NCBI RefSeq assembly: GCF_035967765.1
Contig: NZ_JAYWIT010000017.1
DNA length: 64,000 nt
From: Conexibacter stalactiti
Lineage (GTDB): Bacteria; Actinomycetota; Thermoleophilia; Solirubrobacterales; Solirubrobacteraceae
Strand: one strand, 5' to 3'
Shown in pieces: positions 49,262 through 57,928 of the stretch. A program made the translations under genes and the position numbers. Each line of letters begins with the position of its first letter. The first letter of the stretch is position 1. The notes under the pieces are model-generated. The model saw only the letters and a program-made list of their open reading frames with translations. It made no database searches and was not told where the DNA came from.

Positions 49262-50611
49262 TCATCCGATGCGGAAGCTGACCTGCTTCGCGGCGCCGCG
49301 ATTTCCGGCAGCGTCGACCGCGGAGAGCGTCAGGACGTAGCGGCCGGGCTTCAGGGCCTTCGAGCCGAGGCGGCCGCTGAACGCGATGCGGTTGGCGCCC
49401 TTCTTGCTCCGGGGCGTGATCGTGCCGACGGTCTTGCGCTGACCAGACCGTGCGATCGCCAGCGTGACCGTGGCGCTCTCGCTGAGCGTGTAGCGCACGC
49501 TGGTGCCGCGCTTCAGCGCCTTGGCGGCGCTGGCCGTCAGCGCCGTCTTCGCCGTGCCGACCTTGAACCGAGCGGGGCTCAGGCTCACGCGGCTCAGGAC
49601 CGGCTTGGTCCGGTCCGCTGCGGGTCTGTCGACTGCGGGTCTTTCGCCCGCTGGTCTGTCGTCCGCGGGTCTGTCGGCTGCGGTCGTGTCCACCGAGAAC
49701 GTGCGCGCCGCGGTCGCCGCCTCGTTGCCGACGTCGTCGGCTTGCGCGACCACGGCGGTGTACGTCCCGGTGGCGAGGTCGAACGGCGACGTCGCGCGGT
49801 AGGCGCCGGACTGCGGGTCGCGCGTCGCGACAAGCGTCTGGACGAGCGGGCCCGTCGCGGCCGATCCGGCGTGAACCGTGATCGTCACCGTCGCGCTGTC
49901 GCCGAACGCGATGCCGCCGATGCCGGCGAACTCCGGCTTCGGCGCGGCCCGTCCGCCGGGCGACGGCGTGGTGAGCGTGAGCGCGGGCGCCGTCGTGTCG
50001 ACGGTGAATGTCGCGGGCGGCGAGCTGCCGAGGTTGCCGGCGCCGTCGGTCTGCGTGACCGCTGCCGTGTACGTCCCGTCCGCGAGCCGGCCGGCGACGA
50101 CCTGGAAGTGGCCGCTGCCGTCGACGGTGCTCTCGAGCGTCGCCACCGGCGTGCCTGACGCCGCCGTGCCGGCGTGGATCCGGACGCTCACCGCGGGCGT
50201 GTCGCCCGCTTCCGTGCCGGCCGTCCCGGCGAACGTCGGCGTGGCGACCCGCGTGCGCGCCTCCGGCTGCGTCGAGAGCGACGGCACCGGTCCGTGTGCG
50301 TCGACCCGGAACCCGATGCTGCTCGAGCTGCCTCTGTTGCCGACGTCGTCGGACTGCTTGGCGACCGCGGTGTACGCGCCGTCGGCGAGCGGTGACGAGA
50401 TCGCGGCCGCGTACGCGCCCGTGGTCGCGTTGCGCTGGGCGCTCACGGTCTCGACCACGGCTCTTCTCGCATCGAGGACCTCGATCCGCACCTCGGCGTC
50501 ATCGCCGGGCGCGGTGCCTGCGGTGCCGCTGAACGACAGCGTCGGATCGTTCGTGAGCGTGCCATCCGATGGCGACGTGAGCGAGACGAGCGGGGCCACG
50601 GTGTCGATCAC
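49262..50611 (-). pseudogene. C-terminal part of a frameshifted Ig-like repeat surface protein
   Basis: This open frame (449 residues from ATG 50611; the homologous reading extends up to about 50656) has three Ig-like repeats of about 95 residues. Each ends GTYTAAVTQTDGAGN or a close variant and begins TTAPALTL-like. An Asp/Arg/Pro repeat follows (DRPADDRPAGERPAVDRP), then a basic C-terminal domain ending AAKQVSFRIG. It lacks any signal peptide. Read back through two frameshifts it joins the fragments at 50658-51098 and 51029-51817, giving one secreted protein of about 850 residues. Confidence 0.7.
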
Positions 50612-50657
50612 GACCGTCCGCGCGGCGCTCAGGCCGCCGTGGCCGGCGCCGTCGATG

Positions 50658-51098
50658 CTCGGCCTGCACGGTGTACTGTCCCGACCCGAGACCGCTGAGC
50701 GACGCGGCGTAGCTGCCGGTGGTCGCGTTGCGGTTCGCGGCGAGCGTTCTGACCGGGGTGCCGCTGACGGTCGCGCCGGCGTACACCTTGATCGTGACGC
50801 CGCCGTCGCCGAGGACGGTGCCGCTCGTCCCGCTGATCGCGACCGAGCCGGCGGCTCGCGCCGGGAGCGCGTCGAGGCTCACGACGGGCGCGGTCGTGTC
50901 GTCGAATCTCACCGTGATCGACCCCGTGCCCACGGTGTCCGTGACGGCGCTGCCGCCGGCGGGGACGAGGTTGGATCCGCCACCGCCACCGGCACCGCCC
51001 AACCCGTTGCGGAAGTTCGAGCCGGGGATCATGACGCCGCCGCCGCCTCCGCCCCCGTGCAGGCCGCCGCCGCCTCCGCCGCCGCCGTAGAGGACGCG
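50658..51098 (-). pseudogene. middle part of the frameshifted surface protein, in a shifted frame
   Basis: Between about 51098 and 50658 the protein-like reading is one frame off from both flanks. It gives a Gly-rich run (LYGGGGGGGGLHGGGG), GSITVRFDDTTAPVVSLD and one more Ig-like repeat ending GLGSGQYTVQAE. At 50657 one extra base restores the original frame (IDGAGHGGLSAART). A single missing base near 51098-51106 would explain the first shift. Confidence 0.65.
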
Positions 51099-51817
51099 TT
51101 TCCGACCGGGGTCGTGGCGCCGCCGCCGTGCCCGCCGCCGTTGAAGCCGCCCAGCGACCAACCTCTCTCCTCGTAGGCGTAGGCGCCCTCGCCGCCCCGA
51201 CCGAGCGATCCGGCAGCGCCGGCGGCGCCCCCGGTGTCGACGGCTCCGGAGGTGCCGCCGGCGCCCGCGCTGACCGCCGTGCCGGCCCCACCGCCGCCGG
51301 TCGTGATCGAGTTGGGGTAGGTGTTCTGCCGCGAGTTGCCGCCCGGCGCGCCCGCGTTGCCGCCGTACCCGGCCGTCCCCTCGGCGCCGCGTCTGTACCC
51401 CCACCCGGAGCCGCCGCCGCCCGCGGCGATCAGAACCCGCAGATCGGGTGTGAGGCCGGCCGACGACGGCGCGGTGCGGACATCAGACGCGCCACCGCCA
51501 CCACCGGCGCCGGCGTTGTTGACGCCGGTCTCGCCGTTGCCGCCGACGAGCAGGTAGCGCGTCGCGCCCCCGGTCACCGGGAGGTCGGCGGTGACCTGGG
51601 CGCCGAATCCGCCGTCCACTCCGTAGGTGCCCTCTCCGCCGCGGCCGCCGATCGCGACGACGTGCAGTCTCGTCACGCCGTTGGGGATCACGATCGGATA
51701 CTCGCCCGGGGTGGCGAACGTGACGGCGTTCGTCGCGGCGAGCGCCGTCCCGGAGCCGCAGGCGAGCAGCAAGCCGGAGGCGATGGCGGTCCGCAAGGCG
51801 GAGGTGGGCGTGATCAT
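51029..51817 (-). CDS. N-terminal part of the frameshifted glycine-rich surface protein
   Basis: The open frame gives 262 residues with a signal peptide (TAIASGLLLACGSGTALAA) and a lectin-like entry domain, AVTFATPGEYPIVIPNGVTRLHV. A glycine-rich region follows (GGGGGASDV, GNAGAPGGNSR) of the sort found in bacterial 'glycine-rich' surface proteins. After residue 240 the frame turns into an Ala-rich run that looks like an out-of-frame reading. True homology continues in the neighbouring frame, so this is probably a truncated N-terminus unless the shifts are sequencing errors. Confidence 0.7.
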   Translation of the reverse strand: MITPTSALRTAIASGLLLACGSGTALAATNAVTFATPGEYPIVIPNGVTRLHVVAIGGRGGEGTYGVDGGFGAQVTADLPVTGGATRYLLVGGNGETGVNNAGAGGGGGASDVRTAPSSAGLTPDLRVLIAAGGGGSGWGYRRGAEGTAGYGGNAGAPGGNSRQNTYPNSITTGGGGAGTAVSAGAGGTSGAVDTGGAAGAAGSLGRGGEGAYAYEERGWSLGGFNGGGHGGGATTPVGNASSTAAAEAAAACTGAEAAAAS

Positions 51818-51956
51818 GGCGCGGCCTTCCCGAAGCTGGAGTCGGGCGCAACGCTAGGGCGGCGCCGACGCGGCGATAAGGGACCTAGGTCGCGTGTCGG
51901 CGTGGCGCGCGGGCGCTACAGCCGCGGCGGTCGACGCGGCGCGTGCGCCGTCGCGC

Positions 51957-52448
51957 TCACGGCCGTGCGAGCGCGGCGCGGGCCTCGCGCGCCCAGGCCT
52001 TGATCGCGGACCAGTCGCGGTGGTCGGACGGCGGCAGCTGGTTCATCGGGTGGGGCAGCCGGTGCGGGACGATCACGCCGCCGAAGATCGCGATCGTGCG
52101 CGTGCGCAGTCCGGGCAGCTCCGCGAGCGAGGCGTCGAGCTGTCTGCGCGAGCGGACCCACTCGTCGGGATCGTCCCTGATCGGCCCGAGCGCGAAGATC
52201 GCCAGCGGCACCCGCTGGAGCGTCTCGTGATGCCGTTTGAGGAACAGCATCGCCTCCTGCTGCAGCGCCGCGCGGTAGATCGATCCGCCCAGCACGACGC
52301 CCGTGAAACCGGATAGGTCCTTCGCCTCCAGCGCGGGCCGCATCGCCGCCGGCTCCCCGTCGGCGTCGAAGATCCGCTTGACGGTTTCGGCGACCTCGCG
52401 GGTCGACCCGCCTCTGCTGGCGTATGCGACAAGGATCGACGGCGGCAT
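51957..52448 (-). CDS. flavodoxin-domain protein (HemG-like)
   Basis: This protein of about 163 residues starts MPPSILVAYASRGGSTREVA; that loop is the FMN phosphate-binding site of flavodoxins. GVVLGGSIYRAAL and LAIFALGPIRDDP follow the menaquinone-dependent protoporphyrinogen oxidase (HemG) style. The frame is open upstream, but the conserved core fixes the start near 52448. It is likely a cytosolic electron carrier or oxidase; the substrate is unproven. Confidence 0.8.
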   Translation of the reverse strand: MPPSILVAYASRGGSTREVAETVKRIFDADGEPAAMRPALEAKDLSGFTGVVLGGSIYRAALQQEAMLFLKRHHETLQRVPLAIFALGPIRDDPDEWVRSRRQLDASLAELPGLRTRTIAIFGGVIVPHRLPHPMNQLPPSDHRDWSAIKAWAREARAALARP

Positions 52449-52647
52449 CCGGATGCATCTCGATTCGTTCGGGGCGCCCGCCGAGCGACCGCCGGCGCCG
52501 GTTCCGCAGGCATGATCGGACGCTTGCCCGGCATTCCGTAGACGCGCCTGCTTCAACTGGCCGCTCGTTCGACGACCGGCGACAGCTCGCTGGCGAGATC
52601 GGCCGGCCGCGGCGCGCACGGGGCGCGCCTTCGCGGCCGTCCCGCCC

Positions 52648-53718
52648 TTACGAGACCCCGATGCTGACGGCGCTCTGCAGTGCCACCGTCTGTGCGAGCG
52701 AGACCCCGGTCGCGGTCGCGTACACCACCACGACGGCGCGCGTGCCGGCCGCGATCGGGATTGCCAGGCCGCTCGTCCGGCATGCGCTCATCGTGCCGGT
52801 CGCGAGGACTCCGGTCAGCCCCGGTGCGGCGGTGCACATCGCTCCGGGCACTGGGAAGAACGTTCCATCGGAGCCGGTCGCGGTGAACAGCTGCGCCTCG
52901 ACCGTCACCGTCGTGCCGACGAGATTCATGGCGTTTCTCAGCGAGAACCAGCCCGCCAGCTCCGTCAGCACTCCGTCGCGCGGGAAGATCTGCGTCACTC
53001 CCAGCGCGTCCACCTGCTGAAGCATCCCGCCGCTGAGCTGAGCGGAGGGAGCCGTCCCGAGCTGACCGGACAGCGGCAGCAGCCCGGGGACTCCCACGAG
53101 CCCAAGGGAGGTCGTCGTCAGTGTCATCTCCGCGCCGGAGGTCAGGAGCGCGCCGTCGCCGGGCGGGCCCTGAGCGCCTGTCTCGCCTCTGTCGCCTCTC
53201 TCGCCCTGCTCGCCTGTCTCGCCCTGCTCGCCTCTTTCGCCCTGCTCGCCTCTTTCGCCCTGCTCGCCTCTCTCGCCTGTCTCGCCCTGCTCGCCCGTCT
53301 CGCCCTGCTCGCCTCGTTCGCCTGTCTCGCCCTGCTCGCCTCTTTCGCCTCTTTCGCCCCGCTCGCCTGTCTCGCCCTGCGCGCCTCTCTCGCCCTGTGC
53401 GCCCGCCAGGCCGGCGTCGCCTCTGGGACCCTGCGCGCCGGGCGCGCCGGCCGCTCCGCTGGCGCCTGGGAGGCCGGCGAGCCCGCGCGTGCCCTCGGCG
53501 TTCCAGGAGATCTTGCGCTGCCCGGCCGCGCACTTGCGCTTCGCGTTCGAGAGCGTCAGCGCCCCGGTCTGCTTCGCGACGCAGGCGTAGATCTTCGGCG
53601 GCGCTCTCGCGCTCGACACCACCCGGTCGGCGACCGCGTAGGCCGATCCTCCCATCAACAGAAACAACGCCACGAACGCCAGCACGTGGCGACGCACGAG
53701 CGCGAGCACCTTCGACAT
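52648..53718 (-). CDS. secreted collagen-like protein
   Basis: The start is ATG 53718, 5 bases after GGAGGAG; GTG 53724 is less well placed. The 356-residue product has a membrane/signal segment (HVLAFVALFLLMGGSAYAVA) and a two-cysteine region (IYACVAKQ, KRKCAAGQ). About 28 Gly-X-Y triplets follow (residues 80-180), mostly GEQ, GET and GER, and then a 170-residue C-terminal beta domain with two cysteines. Bacterial collagen-like proteins form triple helices on the cell surface. The N-terminal Cys region resembles that of other actinobacterial collagen-like proteins. Confidence 0.85.
   Translation of the reverse strand: MSKVLALVRRHVLAFVALFLLMGGSAYAVADRVVSSARAPPKIYACVAKQTGALTLSNAKRKCAAGQRKISWNAEGTRGLAGLPGASGAAGAPGAQGPRGDAGLAGAQGERGAQGETGERGERGERGEQGETGERGEQGETGEQGETGERGEQGERGEQGERGEQGETGEQGERGDRGETGAQGPPGDGALLTSGAEMTLTTTSLGLVGVPGLLPLSGQLGTAPSAQLSGGMLQQVDALGVTQIFPRDGVLTELAGWFSLRNAMNLVGTTVTVEAQLFTATGSDGTFFPVPGAMCTAAPGLTGVLATGTMSACRTSGLAIPIAAGTRAVVVVYATATGVSLAQTVALQSAVSIGVS
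53180..53403. repeat. 9-bp tandem repeat encoding Gly-X-Y triplets
   Basis: On the plus strand, variants of TCGCCCTGC, TCGCCTGTC and TCGCCTCTT repeat about 25 times in multiples of 9 bases. They encode three-residue collagen triplets on the minus strand. The array is likely to vary in length between strains by slippage in units that keep frame. Confidence 0.85.
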
Positions 53719-53956
53719 GAGCACTCCTCCGGACGGCCGCGCCCGACGACGGGACCCCGGTGGCTTCCGTGTCCGACCCGAATGTGGGTTGGCACGCTAC
53801 CGCTATGTCAGGACACTGACCACGAACGCCTCGCCCGGGGGATGGTCTTTCCTCTGCACGGTCGCGGCGGTCCTACTCCGCCAGGAGTAGGCGCCGGCCG
53901 GGAAGTGACTGTCTCAGGCCGATGTGCGCGCATCGGCGGCTGACGACGATGGCGGC

Positions 53957-56053
53957 ATGCTCGAACGTCTTGGCAGCCTCTCCGCCGCGCGACCGCGCCG
54001 CACGCTGCTCTTCCTCCTGTTCTTCCTCGTCCTCGCCGGGCTCGTCGGCGGCCCCGTCGCCGGCAGACTCGAGTCCGGCGGCGGCTTCGCGACCGACTCG
54101 TCGGAGTCCAGCCGCGCCGCCGCGCAGTTGGAACGCGCGACCGGTCAGCAGTCCGCGCCCGGCATCGTGCTGCTCGTCGAGGGCGGCGCCGACGACCTCG
54201 CCCAACGGACGAGGCACGCGACGGACGAGCTCGCGGCGGTGCCAGGGATCGTCGAGACGACCGCTGCCGGGAGGTCACGCGACGGCGAGGCCGCGCTCGT
54301 GACCGGCACGATCAGCGCGACCGTCGACGACGAGGAGGTCGCCGAGGCGGTGGTGAGCAGGTTCGACGGCGACGAGCGGGTCGTCGTCGGCGGCGCGGCC
54401 GTCTCCGGGCTGCAGATCGGCGAGACGGTCTCCGAGGATCTCGCTCGCGCCGAGCTGATCGCCTTCCCCCTGCTGATACTGCTGGCGCTGCTGTTCTTCC
54501 GCGGCCGCGCCGCGCTGCTGCCGCTCGTCGTCGGCATCACGACGGTGCTCGGCACGTTCCTCGTGCTGAGCGGCGTCAACGAGGTCTACGGGCTCAGCAT
54601 CTTCGCGCTCAACCTCGTGATCGGCCTCGGGCTCGGCCTCGCGATCGACTACACGCTCTTCCTCGTCACCCGCTTCCGCGAGGAGCTGGGCGCAGGCGCC
54701 TCGACGGCCGACGCGATCAGGACGACGATGAGCTCCGCGGGGCGGACTGTCGCCTTCTCGGCCGCGACCGTCGCTGTCGCGCTCGCCACGCTCACGCTCT
54801 TCCCGCTCGGCTTCGCGCAGTCGATGGGCATCGCCGGCGCCAGCGTCGCGATCGTCGCGGCGGTCGCGTCGCTCGCGATCTCGCCGGCGCTGCTGGCGAT
54901 CTGGGGCGCCAAGCTGCTGCCGAAGGACGAACGGCGCGCCGCGGTCGCCTACGACCGCTGGCACCGGCTCGCCCACGCCGTGATGCGCCGGCCGGGCGCG
55001 GTCGCCGCCGTCACGGCCGCGTTGATGCTCGTCGTCGCGCTGCCCGCCGCGGGCGTCAGATGGACCCCGGTCGACGCGACCTCGGTGCCGGCCGAGCTGA
55101 GCTCGCGCGTCGTCTCCGACGCGATCGAGCGCGACTTCGGCGGCGCCGGCGCGACGCCCGTCACCGTCGCGATCGACGCGCCGGCGTCGGAGGCCAGCGC
55201 GGTCGACGCGTTCGCCGCGCAGGTCGCTGCGCTCGACGGCGTCAGATCGGTCGCCCCGCCGGCCGACCTCGGCCGCGACACCTGGCGGGTGACCGCGACG
55301 GTGCCCGGGGACCCGGCCGGCGCGACGGCCCGCGACGTGGTCGCGGAGGTCCGCGCGCTCGACCCGGCCTTCCCGACCGCGGTCACCGGTCCCGCCGCCG
55401 AGTTCGCCGACCAGCAGGAGGCGATCGGCTCGCGGCTGCCGATCGCCGTGCTCGTCCTCTGCGGCCTGACCTTCCTCGTGCTGTGGCTGATGACGGGCTC
55501 GGTCGTGCTGCCCGCGAAGGCGATCGTGATGAACGCGCTGACGGTCGGCGCGGCGCTCTCGCCGCTGCTCTTCATCTACCAGGACGGCCGCCTCGAGGGA
55601 CTGCTCGGCTTCACCTCCAACGGCGGCGTCGAGCCGACCAACTTCCTCGTCACGGCGGCGCTCGTGTTCGCGCTCTCGACCGACTACGGCGTCTTCCTGC
55701 TCGGCCGCATCAAGGAGGCGCGCGACGGCGGCGAGAGCGAGCGCGAGGCGGTCGCCGTCGGCCTCGCTCGCACCGGCCGCGTCGTGACCGCCGCAGCGAT
55801 CCTGCTGGCGGTCGCGATCGGCGTCTTCTCGACCAGCTCGATCCCGTTCATCCAGCAGATCGGGATCGCCACCGCGGTCGGCGTGCTGCTCGACGCCTTC
55901 GTCGTGCGCACGCTGCTCGTGCCGGCGCTGATGGCGCTGCTGGGCAAGTGGAACTGGTGGTCGCCGCGGCCGCTGCGGCGCCTGCACGAGCGGATCGGGA
56001 TCAGCGAAGGCCCGCCCGCCCCGGCCCCGGCCCCCGCGCCGCTCGCCGGCTGA
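53957..56053 (+). CDS. MMPL-family membrane transporter (RND superfamily)
   Basis: This protein of about 698 residues has the two-fold MMPL plan. Helix 1 is followed by a 150-residue outer loop, then five helices (SIFALNLVIGLGLGLAIDYTLFLVTRFREE). A second half repeats this with VFALSTDYGVFLLGRIKEARDGG. The DY pairs (IDYT, STDYG) are the proton-relay positions. It is probably a lipid or drug exporter driven by proton motive force. ATG 53957 is chosen over an open extension. It precedes a sensor kinase by 16 bases, suggesting co-regulation. Confidence 0.92.
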   Translation: MLERLGSLSAARPRRTLLFLLFFLVLAGLVGGPVAGRLESGGGFATDSSESSRAAAQLERATGQQSAPGIVLLVEGGADDLAQRTRHATDELAAVPGIVETTAAGRSRDGEAALVTGTISATVDDEEVAEAVVSRFDGDERVVVGGAAVSGLQIGETVSEDLARAELIAFPLLILLALLFFRGRAALLPLVVGITTVLGTFLVLSGVNEVYGLSIFALNLVIGLGLGLAIDYTLFLVTRFREELGAGASTADAIRTTMSSAGRTVAFSAATVAVALATLTLFPLGFAQSMGIAGASVAIVAAVASLAISPALLAIWGAKLLPKDERRAAVAYDRWHRLAHAVMRRPGAVAAVTAALMLVVALPAAGVRWTPVDATSVPAELSSRVVSDAIERDFGGAGATPVTVAIDAPASEASAVDAFAAQVAALDGVRSVAPPADLGRDTWRVTATVPGDPAGATARDVVAEVRALDPAFPTAVTGPAAEFADQQEAIGSRLPIAVLVLCGLTFLVLWLMTGSVVLPAKAIVMNALTVGAALSPLLFIYQDGRLEGLLGFTSNGGVEPTNFLVTAALVFALSTDYGVFLLGRIKEARDGGESEREAVAVGLARTGRVVTAAAILLAVAIGVFSTSSIPFIQQIGIATAVGVLLDAFVVRTLLVPALMALLGKWNWWSPRPLRRLHERIGISEGPPAPAPAPAPLAG

Positions 56054-56069
56054 GCCGGCAGCACCTACG

Positions 56070-57206
56070 ATGCGAACGGTGACCGGCCTCCTCGCCAACC
56101 CGACGTTTCAGCGCTGGCTGCCGGTCATCGTCCTGCCGCCGATCCTGTTGCTCGACGGGCTGCTGTCGACGAAGCCGGGCACCGACCCGAGCCTGTTCGA
56201 CGTGCTGTGCGCCTATGTCGCCGTGCTGCCGCTCGCCCTGCGCGAGCGGCTCGGCTTCTTCGCGATGGCGCCGTTCCTGGTCGCCGGCGCCGTGCTCGTG
56301 CTGTGGGCCTTCGAACCCGGGACGACGGTCGTCCTGATCCCCGCGTGGGCGCTGTTCGACATGGCGCGCGAGCGCGGCCGGCGCCAGACGATCATCGCGG
56401 CCGTCCTGATCGTGCCGTGCGTGATGCTGAGCGTGCTGCCGTTCTGCGACGACGGCGGCGAGTTCGTCTCGATCACGCTGCGCAATCTCGCGCTCTGCGA
56501 GCTGGCGCTGGCCGCGGGCTACCTGATGTGGCACAACCGCGCCGCGCTGCAGCGCGAGGTCTCCGCTCGCGAGGCCGACGCGGAGCGCCGGCTCGGCGAC
56601 GAGCGCCTGCGGATCGCTCGCGAGGTGCACGACGTGGTCGCGCACGCGATCGTGGGGATCAACGTCCAGGCCGGCGTCGCCGCGCACATCGGCGACGAGA
56701 ACCCCGCCCAGGTGCGCGAGGCGCTGCTGCACATCAAGCGCACGAGCGGCGAGGCGCTGACCGACCTGCGCGCGACGCTCGGCATCCTGCGCGACACCGA
56801 GCAGGCGGCCCCCGTCGAGCCCTCCACGGGCCTCGCCGACCTCGACGACGTCGCCGCGCAGCTGCGCGCGACCGGCGTGCGCGTCGAGGTCGATGTCGAT
56901 CGCGACGCGCCGGTCTCGACGCCCGTGCACGCGGCCAGCTACCGGATCGTGCAGGAGGCGCTGACGAACGTGCTGCGGCATGCCGACGCGCGCAGCGTGC
57001 GCGTCGTCGCGCGCGCCGAGGAGGAGCGGCTGCGGATCGTCGTCGACGACGACGGCAACGGCAGTTCGACCGTCACGAGCGGGGCCGGCGCCGGCCTGCG
57101 CGGGATGCGCGAGCGGGCCGAGGCGCTCGGCGGCACGCTGACCGCCGGGCCCGGGGCGGAGCGCGGCTGGCGCGTCGAGGCGACGCTGCCGCGGGAGCGG
57201 CCGTGA
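56070..57206 (+). CDS. NarL-type sensor histidine kinase
   Basis: This 378-residue protein has about four to five N-terminal helices (residues 10-155) without a large outer domain. It continues with the HisKA_3 dimer region, REVHDVVAHAIVGINVQAG (phosphorylated His in REVHDVVAH), and a HATPase domain, EALTNVLRHADARSVRV with DDDGNG and AGAGLRGMRERAEALGG. It phosphorylates the response regulator that starts in its stop codon (GTGA). The pair follows an MMPL exporter and may sense membrane stress. Confidence 0.93.
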   Translation: MRTVTGLLANPTFQRWLPVIVLPPILLLDGLLSTKPGTDPSLFDVLCAYVAVLPLALRERLGFFAMAPFLVAGAVLVLWAFEPGTTVVLIPAWALFDMARERGRRQTIIAAVLIVPCVMLSVLPFCDDGGEFVSITLRNLALCELALAAGYLMWHNRAALQREVSAREADAERRLGDERLRIAREVHDVVAHAIVGINVQAGVAAHIGDENPAQVREALLHIKRTSGEALTDLRATLGILRDTEQAAPVEPSTGLADLDDVAAQLRATGVRVEVDVDRDAPVSTPVHAASYRIVQEALTNVLRHADARSVRVVARAEEERLRIVVDDDGNGSSTVTSGAGAGLRGMRERAEALGGTLTAGPGAERGWRVEATLPRERP

Positions 57207-57877
57207 TCAACGTCCTGTTGGCGGATGACCAGACGCTCGTGCGGGCCGGGTTCCGGGCGCTGCTCGACGCGCAGTCCGACGTCCACGTCGTCGGCGAGGC
57301 GGTCGACGGCGCCGAGGCCGTCGAGCTGGCCCGCAGACGGCGGCCTGACGTCGTGCTGATGGACATCCGCATGCCGCGGATGGACGGCTTGGAGGCGACG
57401 CGGCGGATCACCGCCGAGCCGGGGCTGGCCGGCACGCGCGTGATCGTGCTGACGACCTTCGAGCTGGACGACTACGTCTTCGGCGCGCTGCGCGCCGGCG
57501 CCTCCGGCTTCCTGCTCAAGGACATCGACCCGCCTGACCTGCTGACCGCCGTGCGCGTCGTCGCCGACGGCGAGGCGCTGCTGGCGCCGCGCCTCACCCG
57601 CCGGCTGATCGAGGCGTTCGTCGAGCAGGGGCGCGCCGTCGCGAGCGCCGTCAGCGAGGGCGAGCGGCTGCGCGAGGTGACGCCGCGCGAGCGCGAGGTG
57701 CTCGCGCTCGTCGGCCGCGGCCTCGCCAACGACGAGATCGCCGACGAGCTGATCCTCTCGCCGCTGACGGTCAAGACCCACCTCGCGCGGCTCTTCTCCA
57801 AGCTCGCCGCGCGCGACCGCGCCCAGCTCGTCGTGATCGCCTACGAGACCGGTCTCGTCGTGCCGGGCGGCGGCTGA
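57203..57877 (+). CDS. NarL/LuxR-type response regulator
   Basis: This 224-residue protein starts at GTG 57203 overlapping the kinase stop. The receiver domain has NVLLADDQTLVRAGF, the phosphorylated Asp in VVLMDIRMPRMDG and the Lys in FLLKDIDP. The C-terminal LuxR helix-turn-helix reads TPREREVLALVGRGLANDEI then LSPLTVKTHLARLFSKL. It binds DNA as a dimer after phosphorylation. Targets are unknown; the adjacent mmpL gene is a natural candidate. Confidence 0.94.
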   Translation: MINVLLADDQTLVRAGFRALLDAQSDVHVVGEAVDGAEAVELARRRRPDVVLMDIRMPRMDGLEATRRITAEPGLAGTRVIVLTTFELDDYVFGALRAGASGFLLKDIDPPDLLTAVRVVADGEALLAPRLTRRLIEAFVEQGRAVASAVSEGERLREVTPREREVLALVGRGLANDEIADELILSPLTVKTHLARLFSKLAARDRAQLVVIAYETGLVVPGGG

Positions 57878-57888
57878 CGCCGAGCCAG

Positions 57889-57924
57889 CGCGCCCGGCCG
57901 GCTTCGCCGGGCCGGCCGGGCGCG
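57889..57924. terminator. bidirectional hairpin between convergent genes
   Basis: Perfect 14-bp arms CGCGCCCGGCCGGC and GCCGGCCGGGCGCG flank an 8-base loop containing TTCG. It lies 11 bases after the response-regulator stop and 4 bases after the convergent gene's stop. It is likely to stop transcription from both sides despite lacking a T-tract. Confidence 0.6.
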
Positions 57925-57928
57925 TCGC

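Noticed and set aside
53180..53403. CRISPR-like tandem array
   Set aside because: Units are 9 bases with no unique spacers and stay in frame as collagen triplets; no cas genes are present.
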